Shown: piece by piece, positions 25,471-33,924 of the stretch
Position numbering within the stretch: position 1 is the stretch's first letter
How the letters are laid out: each line of letters begins with the position of its first letter
Source of the DNA: M3007 sp031425035
Lineage (GTDB): Bacteria; Bacteroidota; Bacteroidia; Chitinophagales; Saprospiraceae
Assembly: GCA_031425035.1 (NCBI GenBank)
Contig: JANPIN010000044.1
Span: 1 to 64,000, forward strand
Reading direction: 5' to 3'
Length of the DNA stretch: 64,000 nucleotides
Made by a program: the position numbers and the translations under genes
The notes under the pieces: generated by a model
Database searches by the model: none
What the model was told of the DNA's origin: nothing
Seen by the model: only the letters and a program-made list of their open reading frames with translations

Positions 25471-27006
25471 TTAAGTACCCTTGGGTTTGTATATTTTTAG
25501 TTCGAGCGACTGTACGGACATGTCCCAAAGCGCTTCGTAAGGAATGATCTCTACTTCGTGGGTCTGATTGGCAATTTCCAGGGGCGTGGTGAAAAGTTGC
25601 TTTTTATACCGATCCGTTTTACGCAGTACCGCCTCCCGGTGGAAAGCGGCGTCCGGAATTTGCAGCAGCATTTTAATGAAGGAGTTGGAACGGAAAGTAT
25701 TGTCTTCCTTGAGATAACGGCTACAGTACTTTTCAATGCCCTCGATGCGGCTGGTCGACTGCTCATAATTGCCTTCGGCCATAGAATAAAGGATCTGAAT
25801 GATCAGGATGGAAATATTCATCCCGCGCTTGTCCTTGGAGTACAGCGTGATCTCATTCAGGAATTTACCGAGTTTGAACTTGGCCGCTTTTTCCGAGATC
25901 AGCTCCGGCGACACCTGTCCGATTTTTACCAGATAGAAAATATAGGCCTGGAAAATGCGCCACATTTCAACGATCTGTACGGCTTTGTCTTCAAATCGGG
26001 GGTAACTGGTAACCTTCGTATACAGCAGGTAAGCATCATCATAGTGACCGGTGTGCATGGCCAGCAGGAAAAATAACTCCTGTAGTTTGAACCAGTTATA
26101 CGAACCTTCTTCAAAATAGTAGGTGCAGCGATCGATCACCGCCTGGCCCTTATCGAACTCTTTTAACTGTAAATAACAGATGATCAGGTTGTAGTAAAAC
26201 ACCTGCAAAGGCAGGCCGCTGTCGTAGTCCTTTTTGTCAAAAAATGTAATGGCATCCTCGCAAAGTTTGGCGGTATTGGTATAATCATTCACGGTGTTAT
26301 ACACCATAATGTGGATCATTCGCCCGAATAAATGCAGCTTAAACGAACCACATTCCTGCATAAATGGCTCCAGTTCAGCATAATATGCTTTGGCCTGCTC
26401 GGTGACTTCCAGTTTGGTCGACTTGCTGTTCATGAACTGGATCATCAGTTCCGAATAGTATTCCTCGGCCTTGGCTTCCATGCGCCAGATGGTCTCATAT
26501 TCCCGGTACTGCACTTTGGTGGCTTCATACTTCTTTACGTCGCCGTCCACGGTACTGTACTGGAGTTTGAGTACCCGTAGTATATCGAGGGTCAGTTCTG
26601 TAAATTCGAAGTGTATGGTATGGCGCATCAGCCGCTCCAGGAGATCGATCCCCGTAAGTTTGGCATTCCGGATCAGCAGCGTCATGGCCGCCGACCAGCG
26701 TTTATAGCATTCAAAAAAGGCTTTTTGCCGGCTGGAGAAGTTGGCATCCTTGAAATCCAGTAAAAAAACCGAGTCTACCAGGCGTTCCTTCAACTTGTTT
26801 TTCAGACTGGCCAGTTTACCGGATTCCGCTTCCTGAGCATTGGCGAAAAGTGCCTTCGCATCTTCGTCCGTCTGTACTTTTTTGTCCAGAATAGCCTCGA
26901 ATAGTATTTCCATTTTGGATCCCGGTTCCAAAATGAACTTTAAAGCGCCGCTACTCTTGAGTTTCGTTTTATTAACGAGTCCTACCAATTCAACCAAATC
27001 CCGCAT
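25471..27006 (-). CDS. TPR-like helical protein of ~510 aa, copy 2
   Basis: 511 aa, paralogous over its full length to the protein at 15578-17122. It is soluble and predicted all-helical, with TPR-like segments such as LPLQVFYYNLIICYLQLKEF. Conserved blocks shared by both copies are KLKSSG, KNKLKERLV/KERLKERLV, RQKAFFE, VHFEFTEL/IHFEFTEL, KDKRGMNI, EKYCSRYL, FHREAVLR and a final EVEIIPYE/EIEIIPYE about 25 residues before the end. I cannot assign a family. It is transcribed alone, with its own terminator. The gene begins 535 bp left of the end of lysS. Its repeated presence beside the peptide and giant-protein genes argues for a shared process. Confidence 0.87.
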   Translation of the reverse strand: MRDLVELVGLVNKTKLKSSGALKFILEPGSKMEILFEAILDKKVQTDEDAKALFANAQEAESGKLASLKNKLKERLVDSVFLLDFKDANFSSRQKAFFECYKRWSAAMTLLIRNAKLTGIDLLERLMRHTIHFEFTELTLDILRVLKLQYSTVDGDVKKYEATKVQYREYETIWRMEAKAEEYYSELMIQFMNSKSTKLEVTEQAKAYYAELEPFMQECGSFKLHLFGRMIHIMVYNTVNDYTNTAKLCEDAITFFDKKDYDSGLPLQVFYYNLIICYLQLKEFDKGQAVIDRCTYYFEEGSYNWFKLQELFFLLAMHTGHYDDAYLLYTKVTSYPRFEDKAVQIVEMWRIFQAYIFYLVKIGQVSPELISEKAAKFKLGKFLNEITLYSKDKRGMNISILIIQILYSMAEGNYEQSTSRIEGIEKYCSRYLKEDNTFRSNSFIKMLLQIPDAAFHREAVLRKTDRYKKQLFTTPLEIANQTHEVEIIPYEALWDMSVQSLELKIYKPKGT

Positions 27007-27541
27007 ATTATCCTGTTTTTCTTGAATGGATTAATCTGTTGCTTCTAAATGAGGGCATAAGCAGTAGGGCGCTTGACCTGTAAAATAGGACGTCACCATT
27101 CAAGGGCAGGATAGCCTCAAAAGAGTGGCAGCCGCGCACGACTGTCTGAACCGGGTTGGGTTGTTGGTAATACGAAAAGGAAAAGAAATCAGCATTCAAT
27201 CCAAAGAGCGGAGAGCCCTGGACGAGGAGAGACGATAATCCGAAACCTTCACGAGATTAAAAAGGCTACAAACGGGCCGAAGGATTAAAAAAAAATGACT
27301 GACAAAGGTATACTAAAAACTTATTATTTAAGCTCGCACAAGTTAAATTTTTCCTTCATAACAATAAAGGATATGACCTGTGTTTCAGTATGTAACGATC
27401 AAATTGCGCGCCTAAACCTCCGTAATGTCCGCTAAATAGCAAAAAAACGGAATTATTGTTATAACAATGCCCTGCCCGTTTTTCGTCGAAAAACGGACAG
27501 GGCAACCTAGAATTTGTATTTTTTGATCCAAATCGGCCTGC
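27007..27541. other. Gene-free stretch upstream of helical protein copy 2
   Basis: No convincing gene on either strand. A minus-strand TACCTTTG (complement of 27303-27310) matches the Bacteroidota -7 element TAnnTTTG and could drive the leftward gene with a leader of about 290 nt, but no TTTG lies at the right distance upstream. The right end carries the lysS 3' hairpin and a perfect palindrome ATTGTTATAACAAT (27454-27467). Confidence 0.35.
27468..27504 (-). terminator. Hairpin at the 3' end of lysS
   Basis: TGCCCTGCCCGTTTTT pairs with AAAAACGGACAGGGCA, a 16-bp stem with one mismatch, about 38 bp after the lysS stop. It has no clean T-run, so it is a strong 3' hairpin and only a probable terminator. 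Confidence 0.6.
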
Positions 27542-29074
27542 TTACGAAGCTTCCGGACGCATTTGCGGGAAAAACAACACTTCCTGAATACTTACCTGAC
27601 CGGTAAATAGCATCACCAGCCGGTCAATCCCGAAACCGATCCCGGCCGTCGGCGGCATACCGTACTCGAGGGCGCGCACGAAATCATCGTCCATGGCCAT
27701 CGCTTCTTCGTCGCCCCGGGCGGCCAGCGTCAGTTGCTCCTCGAAACGTTCGCGCTGGTCGATCGGATCGTTTAACTCGGTATAGGCGTTGGCCACTTCC
27801 TTGCCGTTCACAAAAAGTTCGAAGCGCTCGACCAGGCCGGGTTTGCTGCGGTGCTTTTTGGTCAGCGGCGACATTTCCACCGGATAATCGATCAAAAACG
27901 TGGGCTGAATGAGGAATTCTTCCACTTTCTCGCCGAATATTTCATCGATCAGTTTGGCCTTGCCCATCGTAGCGTCGATCTCCATATACTGCTGGCGGCA
28001 GTAGGTGCGCAGTTCTTCTTCCGAACTCAATTCCACGTCCAGGCCGGTATATTGCCGGATGGCGTCGTACATCGTCAGCCGCGTATAAGGCCCGGCGAAT
28101 TCAATGGTATGCTCGCCAGCCTGTACGGTACTGCCGCCGTCATCGCTCAGCGCGCGGGCGACCCGTTCCAGCATCTGCTCGGTCACGTCCATCATCCAGT
28201 TATAATCCTTGTAGGCAACGTAAAATTCCAGCGCCGTGAATTCCGGGTTGTGGGTGCGGTCCATACCCTCGTTGCGGAACATTTTGGCAAATTCATACAC
28301 GCCGTCGAAGCCCGCCACGATCAGGCGTTTCAGGTATAGCTCATTGGCGATCCGCAAATACAGCTTCATATCCAGCGTATTGTGGTGGGTCGAGAACGGC
28401 CGCGCCGCCGCACCGCCATGGATCGGCTGCAGGATGGGCGTTTCCACTTCCAGCAGTCCGAGTTCGTCCAAATGCTGGCGCATAGTACGGACCAGTTTGC
28501 TGCGTTTTACGAAGATCTGGCGCAGTTCGGGATTCACCGTCAGGTCCACGTAACGCATGCGGTAGCGCTGTTCCGGGTCGGTAAATGCATCGTATACATT
28601 GCCTTCCGCGTCCTTTTTGACCACCGGCAGCGGCCGCAGCGATTTGGCCAGGAACTTGAATGCCTGCACGTGCACCGAGGTTTCGCCGGTTTTGGTGATA
28701 AAAGCGTAGCCCTTTACGCCCACATAATCGCCCAGATCGAGCAGTTTTTTGATGGCCAGGTCGAAGAAAGACTTGTCTTCGCCCGGGCAGATCTCTTCGC
28801 GGCGCAGGTAGAGCTGGATGCGGCCCGTCGAATCCTGCAAGCCGAGGAACAGCGCTTTGCCGGCCTCGCGGACGAACATAACCCGTCCGGCCAGACTCAC
28901 TTCCTGGTAGTTCAGCCGGTTTTTGGTGCCGTCTTCCAGGGTTTCTTCCTTATAATTGGCCAGGATCTCGGCGGCATGGGCCGTCACGTCATACTGTTCG
29001 GCAGGGTAGGGGTCGATGCCCATTTCGCGCAGTTTTTGCAGCGAATCACGGCGTTGTAGTTCTTGTTCTGTCAT
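27542..29074 (-). CDS. lysS: Lysyl-tRNA synthetase, class II
   Basis: 510 aa from the ATG at 29074 (MTEQELQRRDSLQKLREMG), a normal length for bacterial LysRS; an upstream in-frame extension is not needed. It charges tRNA-Lys with lysine in the cytoplasm. An N-terminal OB-fold anticodon-binding domain covers about 55-145. The class II catalytic core includes ETPILQPIHGGAAARPF, motif 2 around residue 270 (FRNEGMDRTHNPEFTALEFY) and motif 3 near 478 (GIGFGIDRLVMLF), with the usual HNTLDMKLYLRIANELYLK block between. It is a single gene, bounded on the left by a strong hairpin and on the right by a divergently transcribed DUF3592 gene. All key motifs are intact. Confidence 0.97.
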   Translation of the reverse strand: MTEQELQRRDSLQKLREMGIDPYPAEQYDVTAHAAEILANYKEETLEDGTKNRLNYQEVSLAGRVMFVREAGKALFLGLQDSTGRIQLYLRREEICPGEDKSFFDLAIKKLLDLGDYVGVKGYAFITKTGETSVHVQAFKFLAKSLRPLPVVKKDAEGNVYDAFTDPEQRYRMRYVDLTVNPELRQIFVKRSKLVRTMRQHLDELGLLEVETPILQPIHGGAAARPFSTHHNTLDMKLYLRIANELYLKRLIVAGFDGVYEFAKMFRNEGMDRTHNPEFTALEFYVAYKDYNWMMDVTEQMLERVARALSDDGGSTVQAGEHTIEFAGPYTRLTMYDAIRQYTGLDVELSSEEELRTYCRQQYMEIDATMGKAKLIDEIFGEKVEEFLIQPTFLIDYPVEMSPLTKKHRSKPGLVERFELFVNGKEVANAYTELNDPIDQRERFEEQLTLAARGDEEAMAMDDDFVRALEYGMPPTAGIGFGIDRLVMLFTGQVSIQEVLFFPQMRPEAS

Positions 29075-29198
29075 TTCTTTTAAAAAATTGCGGCGCAAAA
29101 GTAGCGTTTCACCATCTTTAAACCCCGCTCCAGCAGCAAAGGCTCCCAAATTTCCTGTTTTTTAGAAACAATCTTGATCTCTCAAACTGTAAACGCGC

Positions 29199-29894
29199 AT
29201 GGCGAACTGGTTCAAAAAGGACTTTTACTCCGCTTTTTTCAGCATTTTCGCACTGGTGGGACTGATCACCGGCCTGATCGCCGCCTTTATCTGGTTCCAG
29301 ACCAATCGCCTCACCCGCGACGGCATACGCACAGTCGGCACGGTGGTCGAACTGGTTGGCGGTAAATCCGTGGCGCCCCGGGTGGAATTCCAAACGGAAG
29401 ATGGTCAGCGCCAGGTGTATACGTCGGACGTTTATTCCAGTCCGCCGGCCTATGAGCTGGGGGAGAAAGTAACGCTTTGGTATACGCCCGGTCATCCCGA
29501 TCAGGTGGTGCTTTCGGGCCTGAGCCGCTGGTTCATTCCCCTGCTGATGGGTTTCTTCTTCCTGATCTTCGGCGGCATCGGTTTTGGCGGACTATTTTAT
29601 CAGTTCCTGAAAAAGCGGGATCAGGCCTGGTTGAAGTTAAACGGGCAGGAAATTGTCACCACTTCGCCCTCGGTGGTGCTGAACACCTCCGTCCGTATGA
29701 ACGGCCGCTCGCCCTACGCGCTGCAATGCCAGTGGCAGGACCCGGCGACCGGCCAGGTGCATGTGTTTGAAAGCGAGCCCATCTGGTTCGACCCGACGCC
29801 TTATATGCCGGAGCGCCCGCTGCGGGTAATGATCGAGCCGGGCAACCCGAGGAAGTTTTATGTGGATGTGTCGTTTTTGCCGGAGGCGGCGTGA
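29199..29894 (+). CDS. DUF3592 family membrane protein
   Basis: 231 aa. Two hydrophobic segments (about 11-34, FFSIFALVGLITGLIAAFIW, and about 107-132, FIPLLMGFFFLIFGGIGFGG) enclose a soluble beta-rich domain with the TVGTVVELVGGKSVAPRVEF pattern and a VTLWYTPGHPDQVVL stretch typical of DUF3592, a family of unknown role in the inner membrane. A second beta-rich domain follows the second segment (PYALQCQWQDPATGQVHVFE). It is divergent from lysS (124 bp apart) and convergent with the methyltransferase gene, the two stops being 2 bp apart. The family match is from pattern memory. Confidence 0.75.
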   Translation: MANWFKKDFYSAFFSIFALVGLITGLIAAFIWFQTNRLTRDGIRTVGTVVELVGGKSVAPRVEFQTEDGQRQVYTSDVYSSPPAYELGEKVTLWYTPGHPDQVVLSGLSRWFIPLLMGFFFLIFGGIGFGGLFYQFLKKRDQAWLKLNGQEIVTTSPSVVLNTSVRMNGRSPYALQCQWQDPATGQVHVFESEPIWFDPTPYMPERPLRVMIEPGNPRKFYVDVSFLPEAA

Positions 29895-29896
29895 GG

Positions 29897-30703
29897 CTAG
29901 CCCCTCCCCAGCGTCACAAACTCCTTACTCACCAGCCAGAACAGCGGCGATTTATGAAAGGGCAAAGTTCGCAGACCTGCAAAACGGTTTAAGGTACAGT
30001 GGCTCCGGCGCTCCAGCAGTGTCAGTCCGGCGTCCTTCCGGCATTTATCCAGTTTTTTGAAAGTCAGGTGGTTCAATCCGAACCAGGCCGATTTCAGATC
30101 ACTTTCTTCTTCGCCCACCAAAGGGTGATTTGCCTTGTCGATCATGGGCAGCAGTATACGTTCCGGTATAAACTGGCTCCAGGGAATCCGGATTTTATGG
30201 TATAAATGCGAAGAAAATGGCCCCGCCCAGGGCGGAAAGGTCACGAACACCCGGCCACCCGGCGCCAGCAGGTTTTTGAATTGGGCCAGAATATCGGTCA
30301 GCACCGGCAGCGGTATATGCTCGGCCACGTCATTCATGAAGATGAAATCGAAAGGCCCGTCGAGCGGATCGTGGAGGATGTCACGCTGCTCGAACAGTAT
30401 ATTGGGCAGCGGGTATTTAGCGTGTAATTGTTCGGCTATAAAAATGTGGTGGCGGTCAATATCGACGGCATGCACCTCACACGACCAGTTGTCGGCGTAC
30501 CAGAGGCTCATGCCGCCCATGCCGCAGCCGAAATCCAGCACTTTCTTGCCGTTTAAATCAAACTGCCGGCGGATCAACCGCTTATCCATGTGCAGATGCT
30601 GGGCATGTTCGTTCCGGAAATTGTCTTCGGCGTAGGCCAGCCCTTCAGCCAGTTGGGCATGGGTCATGCCGGGGGCTGCGTACACGGTTTTGTAATCGAT
30701 CAT
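29897..30703 (-). CDS. Class I SAM-dependent methyltransferase
   Basis: 268 aa from the ATG at 30703 (MIDYKTVYAAPGMTHAQ); an earlier in-frame start would add 12 residues. The SAM-binding motif I is VLDFGCGMGG at residues 55-64, followed by the acidic loop VDIDRH at the end of strand 2 and a DFIFMNDVAEHIP motif, as in UbiE/Methyltransf_11-type enzymes. The C-terminal half (KIRIPWSQFIPE, HLTFKKLDKCRKDAGL) resembles small-molecule or glycan methyltransferases, but the substrate cannot be named. It is cytoplasmic. It could belong with the nearby sugar-nucleotide enzyme in surface polysaccharide synthesis, though the genes are separated by a hydrolase gene. Confidence 0.85.
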   Translation of the reverse strand: MIDYKTVYAAPGMTHAQLAEGLAYAEDNFRNEHAQHLHMDKRLIRRQFDLNGKKVLDFGCGMGGMSLWYADNWSCEVHAVDIDRHHIFIAEQLHAKYPLPNILFEQRDILHDPLDGPFDFIFMNDVAEHIPLPVLTDILAQFKNLLAPGGRVFVTFPPWAGPFSSHLYHKIRIPWSQFIPERILLPMIDKANHPLVGEEESDLKSAWFGLNHLTFKKLDKCRKDAGLTLLERRSHCTLNRFAGLRTLPFHKSPLFWLVSKEFVTLGRG

Positions 30704-30793
30704 CGGTGGTCGGATAAGGAAGATTGTCTGATATACCACCTGCTAACAACAACCCTGCCTACAATATCAACCCACCATACGGACGGCCAGCAA

Positions 30794-30863
30794 CTAAACC
30801 TTCTAAATTTATCTAAACCCCTCTAAACCAACGACTAAACCAATAACTAACCCCTGCTAAACC
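30794..30863. repeat. CTAAACC short repeats
   Basis: CTAAACC or CTAACCCC occurs six times within about 70 bp (starting near 30794, 30813, 30824, 30835, 30848 and 30857) in the gap between the serine hydrolase stop and the methyltransferase start. There is no gene here. It looks like a low-complexity array with a rhythm close to 10-11 bp over part of its length. Confidence 0.6.
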
Positions 30864-30898
30864 CCTACTACTTTTAACATCCTTCTGCCTGTTTTTTA

Positions 30899-32233
30899 CT
30901 AATTTAACCGCAACAGCCGCACCCGGTTAACCTGTCCGGCCATGTAAAGTTTAGCTATCAGAATACCAGTCGGGAGTCCATCCGCCGGAATGCGGAAACC
31001 GGCACTATCCACACGGTTTGTTTGCAGCAGACGGCCCTGTAAATCGTAAATTTCCACCCGGTCCACAGTCGTCAAGCTTTCTATTTGCCAGCCGTCGGTA
31101 GCGGGATTTGGATATATACGCAGCTGCGGGTCACTTACTTCCGTGGTGGCGGTAGGCGTACAGGTCAGTTTATTCAAATAGTCCCACAGTATATTGTCGA
31201 AAATAATAGGCACCAGTCCGCCGCCCTGATTGGTGTACCCGGCGCTGTTCCCCTGCCGGACCACCACCCAGCCTTTGGAGGGCACCACATGGATTTTCTG
31301 GTCATTTTTACCCAGTGCGGAGATCATATCGTCCGGGGCGTTCGGGATCAGCTTGCCCGGAAAAGCAAATTGCAGGCCCGGCAGCATATAACTTGCCTGT
31401 CCGTTGAGCCACCACAGGTAGCCGTAGCTTTTATTCAGCGTCTGCGAAGGATGGGTCATGGCGTAGAAATAAGCCGGGTCATGCAGCAGCGTATCGCCGT
31501 TCCAGATGCCTTTGGCCTGTATCAGCAAACCGTAGCGGGCCATGTCGCGGGCGCGTCCGTACTGCACGTCCTCGAACCACAGCCCTTTCATACCGGTGCG
31601 GTCGAGCACATGGCTCTTAGTGAACTGGTTGATAGTCAGGCCGCTGGCTGCTGCCACCACGTCCTGCAGCAGCCGGTAAGCGCCCGTGTGGTAGGCCCAG
31701 CGCGTACCTGGCGGCGCGAGGTACTGCAGGCATTCGGGGTCGGTACATTCGTTGGGGTTGGTCGAGCCCGAGACCGGCGTATCGTCCAGCCCGGTGGTCA
31801 TCGTCAACTGGTGGCGCAGGGTGATCGCATTTTCCTGTTCGGGCGTGCAGCTCGTCCACCCGGCGCCCAGGTAAGCAGTCGTAGGGTCGTCGATGTCCAG
31901 CAAACCCTCTTCCTGGGCCTGTCCAACCAGAAAAGCCGTCAGCGATTTACCTGCCGAGGCCCAGTACCAGATGGAATCCTGGGTGTAGGTGCCGAAATAT
32001 TTTTCCAGCACCACCTTCCCATCCTGCAGCAGCATGAACGATTTGGTGCTTTTAGCCGCCAGAAAAGCGTATAAACTATCGATCCGCTCCGGACAAAACC
32101 CCAGGTTGGCCGGGGCAATGCTCTGCCAGGTCGTGCCGGTCTTGGGCGGAAAGTACAGCGCAGGATTTTGCGAAAAAGCCGGTAAAGCGAAGACAATCAG
32201 GCAGATAGAAAACAGGAGCGCTCGGCAGTGCAT
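30899..32233 (-). CDS. Secreted serine hydrolase (class C beta-lactamase/esterase fold) with T9SS sorting domain
   Basis: 444 aa. A signal peptide covers 1-21 (LIVFALPAFS). The beta-lactamase-type fold shows the SxxK motif as S93-A-G-K96 (WASAGKSLTAFL) and a Tyr motif at Y181-H-T-G, the pattern of class C/EstB-like serine hydrolases and penicillin-binding-protein relatives rather than of true resistance enzymes. Further landmarks are RARDMARYGLLI and SYGYLWWLNGQ. A proline/threonine-rich linker leads to a type-A T9SS domain (about 370-444: LRIYPNPATDGWQI, VEIYDLQGRLLQT). It is probably exported to the surface and acts on a peptide, ester or cell-wall substrate; the substrate is unknown. Confidence 0.9.
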   Translation of the reverse strand: MHCRALLFSICLIVFALPAFSQNPALYFPPKTGTTWQSIAPANLGFCPERIDSLYAFLAAKSTKSFMLLQDGKVVLEKYFGTYTQDSIWYWASAGKSLTAFLVGQAQEEGLLDIDDPTTAYLGAGWTSCTPEQENAITLRHQLTMTTGLDDTPVSGSTNPNECTDPECLQYLAPPGTRWAYHTGAYRLLQDVVAAASGLTINQFTKSHVLDRTGMKGLWFEDVQYGRARDMARYGLLIQAKGIWNGDTLLHDPAYFYAMTHPSQTLNKSYGYLWWLNGQASYMLPGLQFAFPGKLIPNAPDDMISALGKNDQKIHVVPSKGWVVVRQGNSAGYTNQGGGLVPIIFDNILWDYLNKLTCTPTATTEVSDPQLRIYPNPATDGWQIESLTTVDRVEIYDLQGRLLQTNRVDSAGFRIPADGLPTGILIAKLYMAGQVNRVRLLRLN

Positions 32234-32383
32234 GTGCAGGAAGTTTGTTGAACCGATAAGACCTGCTTTCCTGGTTTTCGTTTAAAACAGGTTTTAAATA
32301 GCAGTCCCTAAAACAAAACCGGTCCGCCTCACTCCACAGGCAAGACGAACCGATCATAAAAAACTAGCCCTATTCGAGCCCAC

Positions 32384-32421
32384 CCCCTGTCTCCTGCCCC
32401 CTAACACCTGCCTCCTACAAT
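32384..32421. repeat. C-rich heptamer-like repeat at the 3' end of the epimerase gene
   Basis: CCTGTCTCCTGCCCCCTAAC followed by ACCTGCCTCCTAC. It shares the CTGTCTCCTG.CCCCTAAC block with 17410-17433, and in both places the block runs directly into the stop codon of a leftward gene. Confidence 0.6.
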
Positions 32422-33362
32422 TTCACCGCCTTCTTAAAATACTCATACGTCAGTTTTAGACCTGTTTCGCGGTCAAACTTCGGTTCCCAACCCAGGATTG
32501 CGCGGGCTTTAGTGATATCCGGCTGGCGTTGTTTCGGATCATCCACCGGCAGCGGGCGGTAACCGATGCGGGCGTTGGGATTTTGCACCAGTTCCATCAC
32601 CTCTTTGGCGAACTGCTGCATGGTGATTTCCGCCGGATTACCGACGTTGACCGGCAGGTGATAGTCGCTGAGCAGCAGGCGATAAATACCTTCCACCAGG
32701 TCGTCGACATAACAGAACGAGCGGGTTTGCATGCCGTCGCCGAACATGGTCAGTTCCTCGCCGCGGATGGCCTGGCTAAAAAAGGCCGGCAGCACGCGCC
32801 CGTCGTTGACCCGCATCCGGGGGCCGTAGGTGTTGAATATGCGGATAATACGCGTTTCCACGCCGTGGAAATTATGGTAGGCCATAGTAATGGCTTCCAG
32901 AAAGCGCTTGGCCTCGTCGTACACGCCACGCGGGCCGACCGGGTTCACATTGCCCCAGTACTCCTCGGTTTGCGGATGCACATGCGGGTCGCCATACACC
33001 TCCGAGGTAGAAGCCACGAGGATGCGCGCCTTTTTTTCTTTGGCCAGACCCAGCAGATTATGCGTACCCAGGGCGCCCACTTTCAGCGTCTGGATCGGCA
33101 TCAGCAAATAATCGATCGGACTGGCCGGCGAAGCGAAATTGAGGATATAGTCCAGCTGGCCCGGCACGTGGACGAATTTCGTCACGTCATGGTGGTAGTA
33201 TTCGAAGTCTTTTTCTTTGAACAGGTGTTCGATATTCGCCAGGTCGCCGGTCAGCAGATTATCCATAGCGATCACCGAATAGCCTTCGGCCAGGAAGCGG
33301 TCGCAGAGGTGCGAGCCGATGAAGCCGGCTCCGCCGGCGATGAGGATGCGTTTTTTAGACAT
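32415..33362 (-). CDS. UDP-glucuronate decarboxylase-like SDR (UDP-xylose synthase family)
   Basis: 315 aa from the ATG at 33362 (MSKKRILIAGGAGFIG). It is an extended short-chain dehydrogenase/reductase: the NAD-binding GGAGFIG is at 10-16, the catalytic Tyr148 and Lys152 are in GVYDEAKR, and STSEVYGDP at 118-126 carries the Glu typical of UXS enzymes. RIFNTYGPRMRVNDGRVLP and DGMQTRSFCYVDDLVEGI are also characteristic. The family converts UDP-glucuronate to UDP-xylose for surface glycans; closely related dTDP-glucose dehydratases are the main alternative. It is cytoplasmic. It is transcribed leftward, divergently from the eCIS locus. The stop codon lies inside the short C-rich repeat. Confidence 0.9.
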   Translation of the reverse strand: MSKKRILIAGGAGFIGSHLCDRFLAEGYSVIAMDNLLTGDLANIEHLFKEKDFEYYHHDVTKFVHVPGQLDYILNFASPASPIDYLLMPIQTLKVGALGTHNLLGLAKEKKARILVASTSEVYGDPHVHPQTEEYWGNVNPVGPRGVYDEAKRFLEAITMAYHNFHGVETRIIRIFNTYGPRMRVNDGRVLPAFFSQAIRGEELTMFGDGMQTRSFCYVDDLVEGIYRLLLSDYHLPVNVGNPAEITMQQFAKEVMELVQNPNARIGYRPLPVDDPKQRQPDITKARAILGWEPKFDRETGLKLTYEYFKKAVKL

Positions 33363-33484
33363 TTTGCAGGATTGTAGGATTAGTGGAGGCAAAGGTAACC
33401 CGAGGAAAAGAGGCCTGGTATACTTTGCTGCATTCTACCCAAAGATTTGGCAGGTTAAAGTTTTATGTTAAAACCAACAAAAAA

Positions 33485-33515
33485 CTTGCATTTTGATTTA
33501 TGGCATTTATGTTTG
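33485..33515 (+). promoter_or_regulatory. Candidate Bacteroidota promoter for the eCIS locus
   Basis: CTTG at 33485-33488, a 19-nt spacer, then TATGTTTG at 33508-33515, matching the Bacteroidota -33 TTTG and -7 TAnnTTTG consensus with one change. Transcription would start near 33522, giving a leader of about 400 nt before the response regulator at 33925. Confidence 0.45.
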
Positions 33516-33687
33516 CAGTGGATTTCGTTCCCCAACGAAACAATTACCCAGTATTTGCCCCTTATACAGGATTTTTAACGACCTAATGAAGAACTGTTCC
33601 ATGTCTGATCTCCACGTTCCGGTACGCAACTAAACCAATTTGTAGGTTTCAGTTACACTCTAAGATTTCCATTATCACTATAGTTTA

Positions 33688-33721
33688 ATACCATACTCCC
33701 TCTTTTCAGGGCGTATGGTAT
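33688..33721 (+). other. Long hairpin in the eCIS leader
   Basis: ATACCATAC pairs with GTATGGTAT (9 bp); after one mismatched pair, CCCT pairs with AGGG around a CTTTTC loop. If the promoter at 33485 is used, this structure lies in the transcribed leader. There is no T-run after it, so it is not a standard terminator. Confidence 0.55.
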
Positions 33722-33924
33722 AGCTGGTATTGCTCCGCTTGTGCTTTCGTTGGCAACATGTCCTGCGAGGGATTTGCTTCCGAAAGCAGCGATAGGCTGT
33801 TTCCCAGTTTTGCTTGTAATCCTTTCCGAGTGTTCACCACGGACCAAACGCTTATTGCCGACAATTACCCTTACTGCCTCTATTCCGGGTCTTCCACATC
33901 GTTAACACCCACACCAAATGTTGA

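Larger units (their letters stand above)
33363..33924. other. Leader/regulatory region upstream of the eCIS locus
   Basis: 562 bp without a convincing gene. It contains a Bacteroidota-type promoter candidate (33485-33515) and a long hairpin (33688-33721), both in the right place to serve the rightward response regulator gene. An open frame on the minus strand inside it lacks any family resemblance and is not called. Confidence 0.5.

Noticed and set aside
30899..32233. Beta-lactam resistance gene
   Set aside because: The fold and SxxK motif are shared with many esterases and peptidases; the T9SS tail and Y-H-T motif do not match known resistance enzymes, so only a general hydrolase call is made.
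33653..33847. 64-codon minus-strand frame in the eCIS leader
   Set aside because: It overlaps the long hairpin, resembles no family and lacks a convincing start context.
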